Assembly (NCBI GenBank): GCA_030614505.1
Contig: JAUWTX010000143.1
Coordinates: 1 to 5,980, forward strand
From: Desulfuromonadales bacterium
GTDB taxonomy: Bacteria; Desulfobacterota; Desulfuromonadia; Desulfuromonadales; BM103
Direction: 5' to 3'
DNA length: 5,980 bases
Every line of letters starts with the position of its first letter. Within the stretch, counting starts at the first letter, position 1. Both the position numbers and the translations under genes were made by a program. The notes beneath the pieces are model-generated. The model did not search any database. It was not told the origin of the DNA and was given only the letters and a program-made list of their open reading frames with translations. This document shows positions 1 to 4,888 of this stretch, in pieces.

Positions 1-1
1 C

Positions 2-469
2 CTGCTTCCGGAAAAGCCTGCCGAGGACCTGGCTGATGTTTGTTGGGATGCCGGCTGTGATGCTGTTGTCCATCGTCCTTTGGCCGCTGAGCGCTTTCTT
101 GATGCTGCCTGTGGTCTGCTTGGCATTTCCCGTCGTCTGGAGAGGCGTTTCCCTGTCAGCTTCCAGTTGACGTTTCTCGATACCAATCAGAAGAAACATG
201 TCGGCAATTGTGTAAATCTCAATACTGATGGCCTGTTCCTCGTGACCGAAACGCTCTTTCCTGTCGGTACCCACCTGACTATCGAGTTTACCTTGCCTGG
301 TTTCCAGCTTTCTTTGCAGTGTTCAGTCCGGGTTGCCTGGGTCAATCATCCTGAATGGCGCAAAAAGAATTCCATGCCCTGTGGCCTGGGTCTGCAGTTC
401 ATAAATCCCGGTACAACCGTAAAAACAGCCATTCAGGAGTTTATTGATAACCTGACGATCGAAAACTGA
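2..469 (+). CDS. Response-regulator receiver (C-terminal part) fused to a PilZ domain, 5'-truncated by the window
   Basis: The reading frame is open from base 2 to the TGA at 467-469 (155 visible residues), so the gene starts upstream; the TTG at 80 is internal, not a start. Visible residues about 10-42 (DVCWDAGCDAVVHRPL, then FLDAACGLLGI) look like helix 4, strand 5 and helix 5 of a CheY-like receiver. The usual Lys before the conserved Pro is Arg here (R25-P26). Residues about 44-150 fit a PilZ domain: the basic RRLERR motif at 44-49, then NLNTDG at 72-77 where classical c-di-GMP binders have (D/N)xSxxG, and a closing GLGLQFINP. PilZ proteins are cytoplasmic c-di-GMP effectors, and receiver-PilZ fusions are common in Deltaproteobacteria. 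Because the Ser of the second motif is Asn, c-di-GMP binding is uncertain. The phosphoacceptor Asp lies outside the window. Fusion architecture is inferred from the fragment; the PilZ call is firmer. Confidence 0.8.
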   Translation: MLPEKPAEDLADVCWDAGCDAVVHRPLAAERFLDAACGLLGISRRLERRFPVSFQLTFLDTNQKKHVGNCVNLNTDGLFLVTETLFPVGTHLTIEFTLPGFQLSLQCSVRVAWVNHPEWRKKNSMPCGLGLQFINPGTTVKTAIQEFIDNLTIEN

Positions 470-521
470 TTTCACGTATCCAGGGTTAAGCCAACAAACT
501 TCTCGCCACGCGCTTTGCAGA

Positions 522-561
522 AGCAAAAAGAAGCCCTCGATTTCGAGGGCTTCTTTTTGCT
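522..561. terminator. Bidirectional rho-independent terminator between convergent genes
   Basis: A perfect 19-bp inverted repeat (522-540 pairing with 543-561, a GC-rich AGCCCTCGA core) is flanked by an A-run on the left and a T-run on the right, so it works as an intrinsic terminator on either strand. It lies between the end of the receiver-PilZ gene (469) and the end of the desulfoferrodoxin gene (570), and nothing else is recognisable in that gap. Confidence 0.9.
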
Positions 562-569
562 GTAACTTC

Positions 570-950
570 TTAGTTTTGTGCTGACCAGTGTGCGTGCAGA
601 TTGCAGTACTCACGAGCGGTCACCTTGTCGGCGATGACCGGGAAGGTGGCTTCCGGAGCTTCGCCTGGTTGCAGGTTCTGGCGATAGACTTTGCCGTCGG
701 CAATCAGCTCGATCCACTCAATGTAATGTTCTTCCAGCATAGGATGAGGAACGCTACCGACCTTGACAGTGATGCTGTCGGCACTGATTTCAATAACAGG
801 GACATGCTTTTCCTGGGCGGCGTCGGTCGTGTTCTCTGTGAGCAGGACCATTTTTTGACTGCAGCAGCTCAGGGCGCCTGGACCACCATGCACGAGCTCA
901 ACGATGTTACCGCACAACTCACACTTGTAGACTTCATTTAATTTAGGCAT
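570..950 (-). CDS. dfx: Desulfoferrodoxin (two-iron superoxide reductase)
   Basis: This 126-residue cytoplasmic protein reduces superoxide to hydrogen peroxide without releasing oxygen, normally with rubredoxin as electron donor. The N-terminal desulforedoxin-like centre has all four Cys ligands (C10, C13, C29, C30), which marks the two-iron (class I, 2Fe) form. The catalytic square-pyramidal centre is complete: H49, H69, H75 and H119 plus the axial C116 in CNLHAHW. The active-site pair E47-K48 directly precedes H49, as in the well-studied homologues, and length and numbering match the family. The ATG at 948-950 is preceded by AAGGAGAG at a good distance. The gene starts 15 bp downstream of the rubrerythrin stop codon, so the two are almost certainly cotranscribed; a hairpin terminator follows its stop. 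All ligands are present, so the enzyme should be active. Confidence 0.97.
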   Translation of the reverse strand: MPKLNEVYKCELCGNIVELVHGGPGALSCCSQKMVLLTENTTDAAQEKHVPVIEISADSITVKVGSVPHPMLEEHYIEWIELIADGKVYRQNLQPGEAPEATFPVIADKVTAREYCNLHAHWSAQN

Positions 951-965
951 TTCTCTCTCCTTAGG

Positions 966-1538
966 TTAATAGTTGCTCGGGGTTAGTTCGAAGTGTGCCT
1001 GTGAATGAGCGCAGGCCGGGCAGATGTCGGGGGCTGAGCTTCCTTCATGCTGGTAGCCACAGTTACGGCAACGCCAGGTCTTAGATTGTTCACGGCTGAA
1101 AACCTGCTTGCTTTTTACATTACTCAACAGTTCAAGATAGCGTTCCTCGTGGTATTTTTCGGCCACTGCGATGGACATGAATACGTCGGCAAGCTCCGGG
1201 AAGCCTTCCTCACGTGCTGTCGCAGCGAATTCAGGGTACATGGTGGTGTGTTCGTAATTTTCACCGCCGGCGGCTTCTTTCAGATTCTCGGCAGTTGTGC
1301 CGATAACGCCGGCAGGGAAACTGGCCGTGATTTCAACTTCGCCCCCTTCGAGCATTTTGAACAGGCGTTTGGCATGTTCGCGTTCCTGATTAGCTGTTTC
1401 CTCAAAGATCGCCGAGATCTGCACAAAGCCTTCTTTTTTGGCTTTGGCCGAGAAGTAAGTGTAGCGGTTACGTGCCTGACTTTCACCACAGAAAGCTGTT
1501 AAAATATTCTTTTCTGTCTGGGTACCTTTGATAGACAT
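966..1538 (-). CDS. rbr: Rubrerythrin (diiron peroxidase with C-terminal rubredoxin domain)
   Basis: This 190-residue cytoplasmic peroxidase reduces hydrogen peroxide to water in anaerobes. Residues about 1-140 form the ferritin-like four-helix diiron domain: E19 in CGES, an ExxH at E52-H55, E93 and E96 in GGENYEH, and a second ExxH at E127-H130. Residues about 154-190 are a rubredoxin-like domain with two CxxC pairs (C157/C160 and C173/C176) that binds one Fe and passes electrons to the diiron site. Length is typical for classical rubrerythrin. The ATG at 1536-1538 has the strong Shine-Dalgarno TAAGGAGGA at 1542-1550. It is the first gene of an operon with desulfoferrodoxin: the downstream enzyme makes peroxide and this one removes it. 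A sigma-70 type promoter lies about 50 bp upstream. No motif is missing. Confidence 0.97.
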   Translation of the reverse strand: MSIKGTQTEKNILTAFCGESQARNRYTYFSAKAKKEGFVQISAIFEETANQEREHAKRLFKMLEGGEVEITASFPAGVIGTTAENLKEAAGGENYEHTTMYPEFAATAREEGFPELADVFMSIAVAEKYHEERYLELLSNVKSKQVFSREQSKTWRCRNCGYQHEGSSAPDICPACAHSQAHFELTPSNY

Positions 1539-1585
1539 GGTTCCTCCTTAGGGAATGTATGTGGATAGTTGTTAATTGAATGGGG

Positions 1586-1613
1586 ATTATATCACAATGT
1601 TAGAGGCCTGCAA
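1586..1613 (-). promoter_or_regulatory. Sigma-70 type promoter of the rubrerythrin-desulfoferrodoxin operon
   Basis: Read on the minus strand, TTGCAG (1608-1613) is followed after 16 bp by a perfect TATAAT (1586-1591). The predicted transcript start is near 1579, giving a leader of about 40 nt with a good ribosome binding site. A weak dyad (ATTTA-N4-TAAAT) lies just upstream of the -35 element, but no known operator fits it. Confidence 0.75.
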
Positions 1614-1731
1614 TTTATAACTAAATAGGTCTTTTAGTCAAGTATTAACGGGAGGATAAGATTGGAATTGTCTTTGCGCGATGATCAGGAACGGGTTCTC
1701 TTGATTGCAACTGATTGCCACTGAAAATAAA

Positions 1732-1758
1732 AAAAGCCTCCCGGTGGGGGAGGCTTTT
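1732..1758 (-). terminator. Rho-independent terminator of the cytochrome c7 gene
   Basis: An 11-bp stem (AAAAGCCTCCC at 1732-1742 with GGGAGGCTTTT at 1748-1758) and a 5-nt loop lie about 20 bp past the cytochrome stop codon. On the minus strand the stem is followed by a long T-rich tract (complement of 1725-1735), as expected for an intrinsic terminator. The other strand has only a short T-run, so termination that way would be weaker. Confidence 0.88.
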
Positions 1759-1779
1759 AAAATTACATAAAAAATGTGC

Positions 1780-2046
1780 TTATTTCTTGTGGCAGTCGTT
1801 ACACTTGGTGGGCCCGCCATCCTTTTTGTGACAACTTTTGCAGGTATCTTTATGAGCAGATTTTTTGTCGACTTCAATTTTGGCTGGTTCGCCTTCATGG
1901 CAGGCTGCGCAGTCCATTTTGTCGCTATGACCCTTGTGGTCGAAGGTGACATTTCCCTTCTTGCTTTCGTAGGTCACGGTGTCAACAGCGTAGGCCAGGC
2001 TGAAGGTGAACGCGACCAGCATAACGGCAATAATCAGTTTTTTCAT
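1780..2046 (-). CDS. Periplasmic triheme cytochrome c7 (PpcA / c551.5 type)
   Basis: This 88-residue precursor has a Sec signal peptide at 1-20 (KK, hydrophobic core, AYA cleavage site) and a mature part of 68 residues. Three CxxCH sites bind covalent heme: C46-H50, C69-H73 and C82-H86. H37, H40 and H65 are in place as the distal ligands, giving three bis-His hemes; mature numbering H17, H20 and H45 fits the c7 fold, in which heme II of tetraheme c3 is missing. The many Lys residues are typical of the family. In Geobacter and Desulfuromonas such proteins carry electrons from the inner membrane to outer-membrane cytochromes during metal or sulfur reduction. The ATG at 2044-2046 has AAGGAG at 2053-2058. 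The gene stands alone, with its own terminator. The family call is firm; the exact paralogue symbol (ppcA-E) cannot be assigned from one copy. Confidence 0.96.
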   Translation of the reverse strand: MKKLIIAVMLVAFTFSLAYAVDTVTYESKKGNVTFDHKGHSDKMDCAACHEGEPAKIEVDKKSAHKDTCKSCHKKDGGPTKCNDCHKK

Positions 2047-2076
2047 GTTTATCTCCTTGTGATTAAGGTTTCATAA

Positions 2077-2128
2077 TAAAGAATGGCTAACCTATGCAAT
2101 TTAATGCCACAGGTCAAGAGTTTTTTTC
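2077..2128 (-). promoter_or_regulatory. Candidate promoter region of the cytochrome c7 gene
   Basis: On the minus strand a good -35 element, TTGACC, is followed 17 bp later by the weak -10 TAGGTT. The -35 is convincing and the -10 is not, so either an activator is needed or the start point lies elsewhere in this stretch. The same stretch contains GG and GC spaced 9 rather than 10 bases apart, which just misses the sigma-54 spacing. Confidence 0.35.
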
Positions 2129-2171
2129 TTGTCGGGATGTGGGCAAGGTTGCTTTCAATTATTAGTGAAGA

Positions 2172-2180
2172 TGTTATAAT
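2172..2180 (+). promoter_or_regulatory. Extended -10 promoter of the small lipoprotein gene
   Basis: TGTTATAAT is a perfect extended -10 element (TG, one base, TATAAT). The -35 region, TTTCAA 16 bp upstream, is weak, which the extended -10 can compensate. The predicted start near 2187 gives a leader of about 60 nt. Confidence 0.6.
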
Positions 2181-2198
2181 TTGTTTCAATTCAGAGTC

Positions 2199-2220
2199 CC
2201 CGGATGGAAACTGATCCGGG
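2199..2220 (+). repeat. Small hairpin in the lipoprotein mRNA leader
   Basis: CCCGGAT (2199-2205) pairs perfectly with ATCCGGG (2214-2220) around an 8-nt loop. It sits between the extended -10 promoter and the ribosome binding site and has no T-run after it, so it is not a terminator. It may stabilise the mRNA 5' end; the sequence shows no more than that. Confidence 0.5.
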
Positions 2221-2248
2221 TACAAAATTTCAGGTAGGGAGTGAAGCA

Positions 2249-2494
2249 ATGATGCGTTGGGTATTGTTTGGGTTGTTTGTTTTGTTGTTGAGTGGTTGTG
2301 CTTCCCGCTGGGAACATGCGACCAAGCGTCCCTCTGAGTTTTATGCTGATGACAGGAGTTGTCAGGCTGAGACGGGCGGCGCTTCTAAAGTCATTGAGCC
2401 AGGCCAGGAGAGGATGAGTTTTGAAAGTTGTATGTGGCAGAAAGGTTGGCACAAGAAACGGAGTGTCTGGTTCTTTGATCCAGCCGTCCAGTAG
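2249..2494 (+). CDS. Small lipoprotein of unknown function
   Basis: I do not recognise a named family. The 81-residue product starts with a short n-region (MMRW), a hydrophobic stretch and the lipobox LSGC with C17 as the lipidated residue, so it should be a membrane-anchored lipoprotein with a mature part of about 65 residues. The mature part has two further Cys (C38, C61), possibly disulfide-linked, and the pattern WEHATKRPSEFYADDRSC followed by FESCMWQKGW, which resembles small Cys-containing lipoproteins frequent in Deltaproteobacteria. The start at 2249 was chosen because GGGAG (2237-2241) lies 7 nt upstream and the lipobox is then at the right distance; the in-frame ATG at 2204 lies inside the leader hairpin, has no ribosome binding site and would spoil the signal peptide. 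The gene is monocistronic, with its own promoter and terminator. Confidence 0.85.
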   Translation: MMRWVLFGLFVLLLSGCASRWEHATKRPSEFYADDRSCQAETGGASKVIEPGQERMSFESCMWQKGWHKKRSVWFFDPAVQ

Positions 2495-2545
2495 TCACGG
2501 GTGCATGGTATGTGCTGAAGATTGAGATTATCACTTGAAGATAAG

Positions 2546-2575
2546 AAAGGGCTGGCAGGTTTGCTGGCCCTTTTT
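2546..2575 (+). terminator. Rho-independent terminator between convergent genes
   Basis: AAAGGGCTGGC (2546-2556) pairs with GCTGGCCCTTT (2563-2573) in an 11-bp stem with two G-U wobbles and a 6-nt loop, followed by more T. It ends the lipoprotein transcript and lies just past the stop of the convergent DUF294 gene (2584). On the minus strand the hairpin is followed by the T-rich CTTTCTTATCT, so it may serve both genes. Confidence 0.85.
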
Positions 2576-2583
2576 GTTAGTTA

Positions 2584-4041
2584 TCAGTCGGGGATGAAGT
2601 TTAGTTGGTAGTGGTTGTTGATGATACGCAGGAACCGGTTGACGCCCCGCAGGGCTTCGCGAAGTTGATTACGCGACTTTTCTGTCAGGCGCTGTGGATC
2701 GACTGCGTTGCCTGGTGTCTTGCCGGCGGCCAGATCACTCAGTTGGAGTTGCAGTCGAAGGTTGACCAGGGAGGTGAATGCATCTCTGATGGTTTCGCTG
2801 TCCTCTGTTGAAAGTACCCCCAACTGTTCAAGCATCTCAAGTTTGTTCCAGGTTGTCCCTCTATCAATATTCTTTTCCAATGCAAGCAGGCTGGCTCCTT
2901 CTGTGATTGCAAAGATGCCAGCTTTTTTGAGATCAACCTTGCCCCGGTTTTTTCTGCCGTGCTCTACCTTGATGCGACCGAACATCCCCAACGGGGCGGG
3001 AAAACGAATAATGTTCTTGGCGACACATGGAAAGAAGAGTTTGGTTCTCTGGGTTGACGCATATATGAATTTGTGCAGGGCTCTTTCCAGGGATTCGTCG
3101 CCATGAATTGTGCGGAAATCCTGAAACATGCCGAAGTTGACCATGTTCTCTCCCTTGGGGACGGAGATCCACTGTTCAAGAATTTGTAGCCATTCAGTCA
3201 GACTGTGTCGCCATTGTGGGTTGCTTGCCATGGTGTTGCCGGGGCAACGGGGGATGCCGACAAACTCGAGTGCGTCAACCAGTCTGTCTGCGAAACGGGC
3301 GCACATATCAAGCTCAGCAGGTGTGATGTCGTCAGCGTAGACCATGGCGCTGTCCTGGTCGGTACGTAACGTCTGCTCTCCGCGCCCTTCGCTGCCGAGT
3401 GCCAGATAAGCAGCTTTGGCCGGCAGGGAGATCCCTTCCAGATTCTCTATGAGTGTGATAATGCGTTGCGTGAAGCCCTCGTTAAAATGGGCAATCAATT
3501 GGACAAGGCTTCTGGTGTCGGCGCCTGCGCTCATGGCGCTTCTCACCATATCTAGAATGCGACCATTAATATCCCGGAGCTCTTCTATTGAATCAGCCGC
3601 TTCCATCTCCTGATTCAGATAAAGCGGGCTGCGGGTCTGTTGGCTGAGCAGGTCGGTGGCATTGACGATGCCTACCAGTTGGTGTGCATCGTTGATAACG
3701 GCCAGGCGATGAATGTTGTTTCTGGCCATTTTGAAGATGGCCTCAAAAACATAAGATTGGCGACGAACCGATATGACGCCGACATGCATGATGTCGCTCA
3801 CATTGTATCCTGCAAGATTCCCATCCGAAGTAGCGATAAGATCGCGCAAGTCGCGTACGGAGAGAATGCCAATAGGCGCTTCATCCTCAACCACCACAAG
3901 TCCGGCAATGTTCTGTTCCTTCATCAGGCGGGCAGCGTCAATCACGCTGATGTCAGCAGGGCAGGTGACCGCAGGACTACGGCAAACGGTATCTATATGC
4001 AGAAAGTAGAAGCTTTCTTCGCTAAAGTTGCTGTTGGGCAT
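2584..4041 (-). CDS. CBS-pair / DUF294 nucleotidyltransferase-like protein
   Basis: This 485-residue protein is predicted to be cytoplasmic, with no signal or membrane segment. Domains in order: CBS repeat 1 (about 16-70), CBS repeat 2 (about 78-133), a helical linker, the DUF294 nucleotidyltransferase-like domain (about 150-290) with GSEGRGEQTLRTDQD at 216-230, and the DUF294 C-terminal substrate-binding-like helical domain (about 345-480). The G-S and D228-x-D230 signature of the GlnD-like nucleotidyltransferase fold is intact, so catalysis is possible, but no substrate is known. CBS pairs usually sense adenine nucleotides. Many relatives carry an N-terminal cNMP-binding domain; here the protein starts directly before CBS 1, so it is missing. 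The ATG at 4041 is the only plausible start after an upstream in-frame TGA and has GGAG (4047-4050). It is divergent from the DUF4212-symporter pair, a frequent neighbourhood for this family, which suggests control of the transporter (inference). Confidence 0.9.
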   Translation of the reverse strand: MPNSNFSEESFYFLHIDTVCRSPAVTCPADISVIDAARLMKEQNIAGLVVVEDEAPIGILSVRDLRDLIATSDGNLAGYNVSDIMHVGVISVRRQSYVFEAIFKMARNNIHRLAVINDAHQLVGIVNATDLLSQQTRSPLYLNQEMEAADSIEELRDINGRILDMVRSAMSAGADTRSLVQLIAHFNEGFTQRIITLIENLEGISLPAKAAYLALGSEGRGEQTLRTDQDSAMVYADDITPAELDMCARFADRLVDALEFVGIPRCPGNTMASNPQWRHSLTEWLQILEQWISVPKGENMVNFGMFQDFRTIHGDESLERALHKFIYASTQRTKLFFPCVAKNIIRFPAPLGMFGRIKVEHGRKNRGKVDLKKAGIFAITEGASLLALEKNIDRGTTWNKLEMLEQLGVLSTEDSETIRDAFTSLVNLRLQLQLSDLAAGKTPGNAVDPQRLTEKSRNQLREALRGVNRFLRIINNHYQLNFIPD

Positions 4042-4291
4042 GTGAACTCCAGAAAAAAGCAGAAAAACCCCTCGTCATTGTCCATAGTTTTGTCCTTTTA
4101 TGCAACTGTTCGTTGCAGCTAGTATTGGTTGGTAAAAAGACGGCTTAACAAACAAAACGGATCATTTACTAACAAACTTGTGTTTTGCTGATATAGTTCC
4201 GGTGGGAAAAAATGAGGGCCTTGGAAGGTGTTGGTTTTACATGTGTTTCTGGGGTGCTTCGTCAAAAACGAAACAACGTTATATTTTTTTA

Positions 4292-4321
4292 TTGACTCAG
4301 TTGGGAGACTCAAGCTATCTT
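4292..4321 (+). promoter_or_regulatory. Candidate sigma-70 promoter of the DUF4212-symporter operon
   Basis: TTGACT (five of six consensus bases) is followed after 18 bp by TATCTT (four of six). It would give a leader of about 290 nt that includes all the downstream hairpins. This is the best plus-strand match in the region but not a strong one. Confidence 0.35.
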
Positions 4322-4418
4322 CTCCCTCAGCCTCTTTAGATAGGGGGTTTAGTCGTTAAGAGAAAGAGAATAGTGGTTAAATTCTGATTGATTTAGTCTT
4401 CTAAAATGTTTTATTCAG

Positions 4419-4616
4419 AGGGTTTAAAGGATTAGCTTTAGACCCTGATATCAAACATCGTAACTTGGAAGTTAAAACTTTGTCTCCTTATTTGATCTGC
4501 AATGTAGGGGGACACTAACGGCATCGGATATGAGTCCGGGCAGTTAAGGAGGTGGTTGGAGAGCTTGACGTTTTGCAGATTTTTTTAAGTGTTTTTATTA
4601 CTAACCTGAAGGAGGT
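4419..4616 (+). promoter_or_regulatory. Possible structured mRNA leader of the DUF4212-symporter operon
   Basis: Four dyads follow each other: an 11-bp stem with one wobble (4419-4429 with 4436-4446, loop GATTAG); TAACTTGGAAGTTA (4461-4474); a long stem (4481-4491 with 4504-4514, three wobbles, extended inside by TTG/CAA); and CGGA/TCCG (4525-4528 with 4535-4538). CTCCTTA in the left arm of the third is complementary to TAAGGAG at 4545-4551, and its CTCCTT part to the true ribosome binding site AAGGAG at 4609-4614. ATCTGCAA in the loop (4495-4502) is complementary to TTGCAGAT at 4573-4580. These pairings exclude the third hairpin. The first two dyads could equally be protein operators. No known riboswitch class is recognised. 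Confidence 0.35.
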
Positions 4617-4621
4617 TATTC

Positions 4622-4876
4622 ATGGACAAAAGTGGAGAAGCATATTGGAAAGCAACGTTGACGCTGATAGCTCAGGTTCTGGCTGTCTGGTTTTTCGTCT
4701 CGTTTGGTTGCGGCATCTTGTTCGCAGATGCTCTTAACAGCATGAGCCTGGGTGGTTATCCACTGGGATTCTGGTTCGCGCAGCAGGGATCGATGTATGT
4801 ATTCGTCATCCTCATCTTCGTCTATAAGCATCTTATGGGCAAACTCGACGAAAAATTTGACGTTCACGAAGACTAA
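4622..4876 (+). CDS. DUF4212 protein, small subunit of a sodium:solute symporter
   Basis: This 84-residue inner-membrane protein is the small partner of a two-component sodium/carboxylate symporter. It has two hydrophobic segments, about 14-36 and 50-72, and the hallmark DUF4212 stretch VSFGCGILFADALN (26-39) followed by GGYPLGFWFAQQGS (44-57) and YVFVILIFVYKHLM. The short N-terminus and charged C-terminus are usual, as is the length. The ATG at 4622 follows AAGGAGG (4609-4615) at good spacing. The symporter gene starts 12 bp after the stop codon, so the pair is an operon, as this family nearly always is. The role of the small subunit is not well defined; it is assumed to help assembly or transport. 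The long leader with several dyads suggests regulation. The family call is firm. Confidence 0.95.
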   Translation: MDKSGEAYWKATLTLIAQVLAVWFFVSFGCGILFADALNSMSLGGYPLGFWFAQQGSMYVFVILIFVYKHLMGKLDEKFDVHED

Positions 4877-4888
4877 AGGAGCTATTTG

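Larger units (their letters stand above)
4042..4621. other. 580-bp divergent intergenic control region
   Basis: No convincing gene lies here. Toward the minus strand, TTGACG (complement of about 4258-4263) with TGTAAA 18 bp on is a possible promoter for the DUF294 gene, and TGCAAC/GTTGCA (4101-4106 with 4112-4117) forms a small hairpin in its leader. Toward the plus strand, TTGACT (4292-4297) with TATCTT (4316-4321), an 18-bp spacer, is the best promoter candidate for the transporter pair. Other symmetries are GGGAGA/TCTCCC (4303-4308 with 4321-4326), GACTCA repeated 13 bp apart (4294, 4307) and TTTAGTC repeated 44 bp apart (4348, 4392). The segment from 4419 is listed separately. The length and the number of dyads suggest regulated expression; no binding protein can be named. 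Confidence 0.5.

Noticed and set aside
323..613. Minus-strand open frame of 96 codons across the end of the PilZ gene
   Set aside because: It runs through the perfect terminator hairpin and opposes a clear PilZ coding frame; its product has no family likeness and there is no suitable ribosome binding site.
1047..1502. Long plus-strand frame opposite rubrerythrin
   Set aside because: It is antisense to a fully conserved gene and exists because of that gene's codon pattern; the product resembles nothing.
1614..1640. PerR-type operator upstream of the rubrerythrin promoter
   Set aside because: GTTATAA fits one half of a PerR box, but the other half matches at about one of seven positions.
1638..1952. 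Minus-strand frame of 104 codons overlapping the cytochrome and its terminator
   Set aside because: It overlaps the cytochrome c7 gene in another frame and crosses its terminator; no ribosome binding site.
2090..2125. Sigma-54 promoter for the cytochrome c7 gene
   Set aside because: GG and GC are separated by 9 rather than 10 bases, a spacing that normally abolishes sigma-54 recognition.
4119..4313. Minus-strand frame of 64 codons in the divergent intergenic region
   Set aside because: No ribosome binding site, atypical composition, no recognisable domain, and it lies among promoter-like elements.
4419..4446. Terminator or attenuator made by the 11-bp stem
   Set aside because: The stem is good but no T-run follows it on either strand, so it is noted as an operator or leader hairpin only.
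4556..4588. Ten-codon leader peptide starting with TTG after AAGGAGG at 4546-4552
   Set aside because: Only 3 bases separate the Shine-Dalgarno from the TTG, too close for initiation; the purine run makes more sense as a pairing partner of CTCCTTA or as chance.
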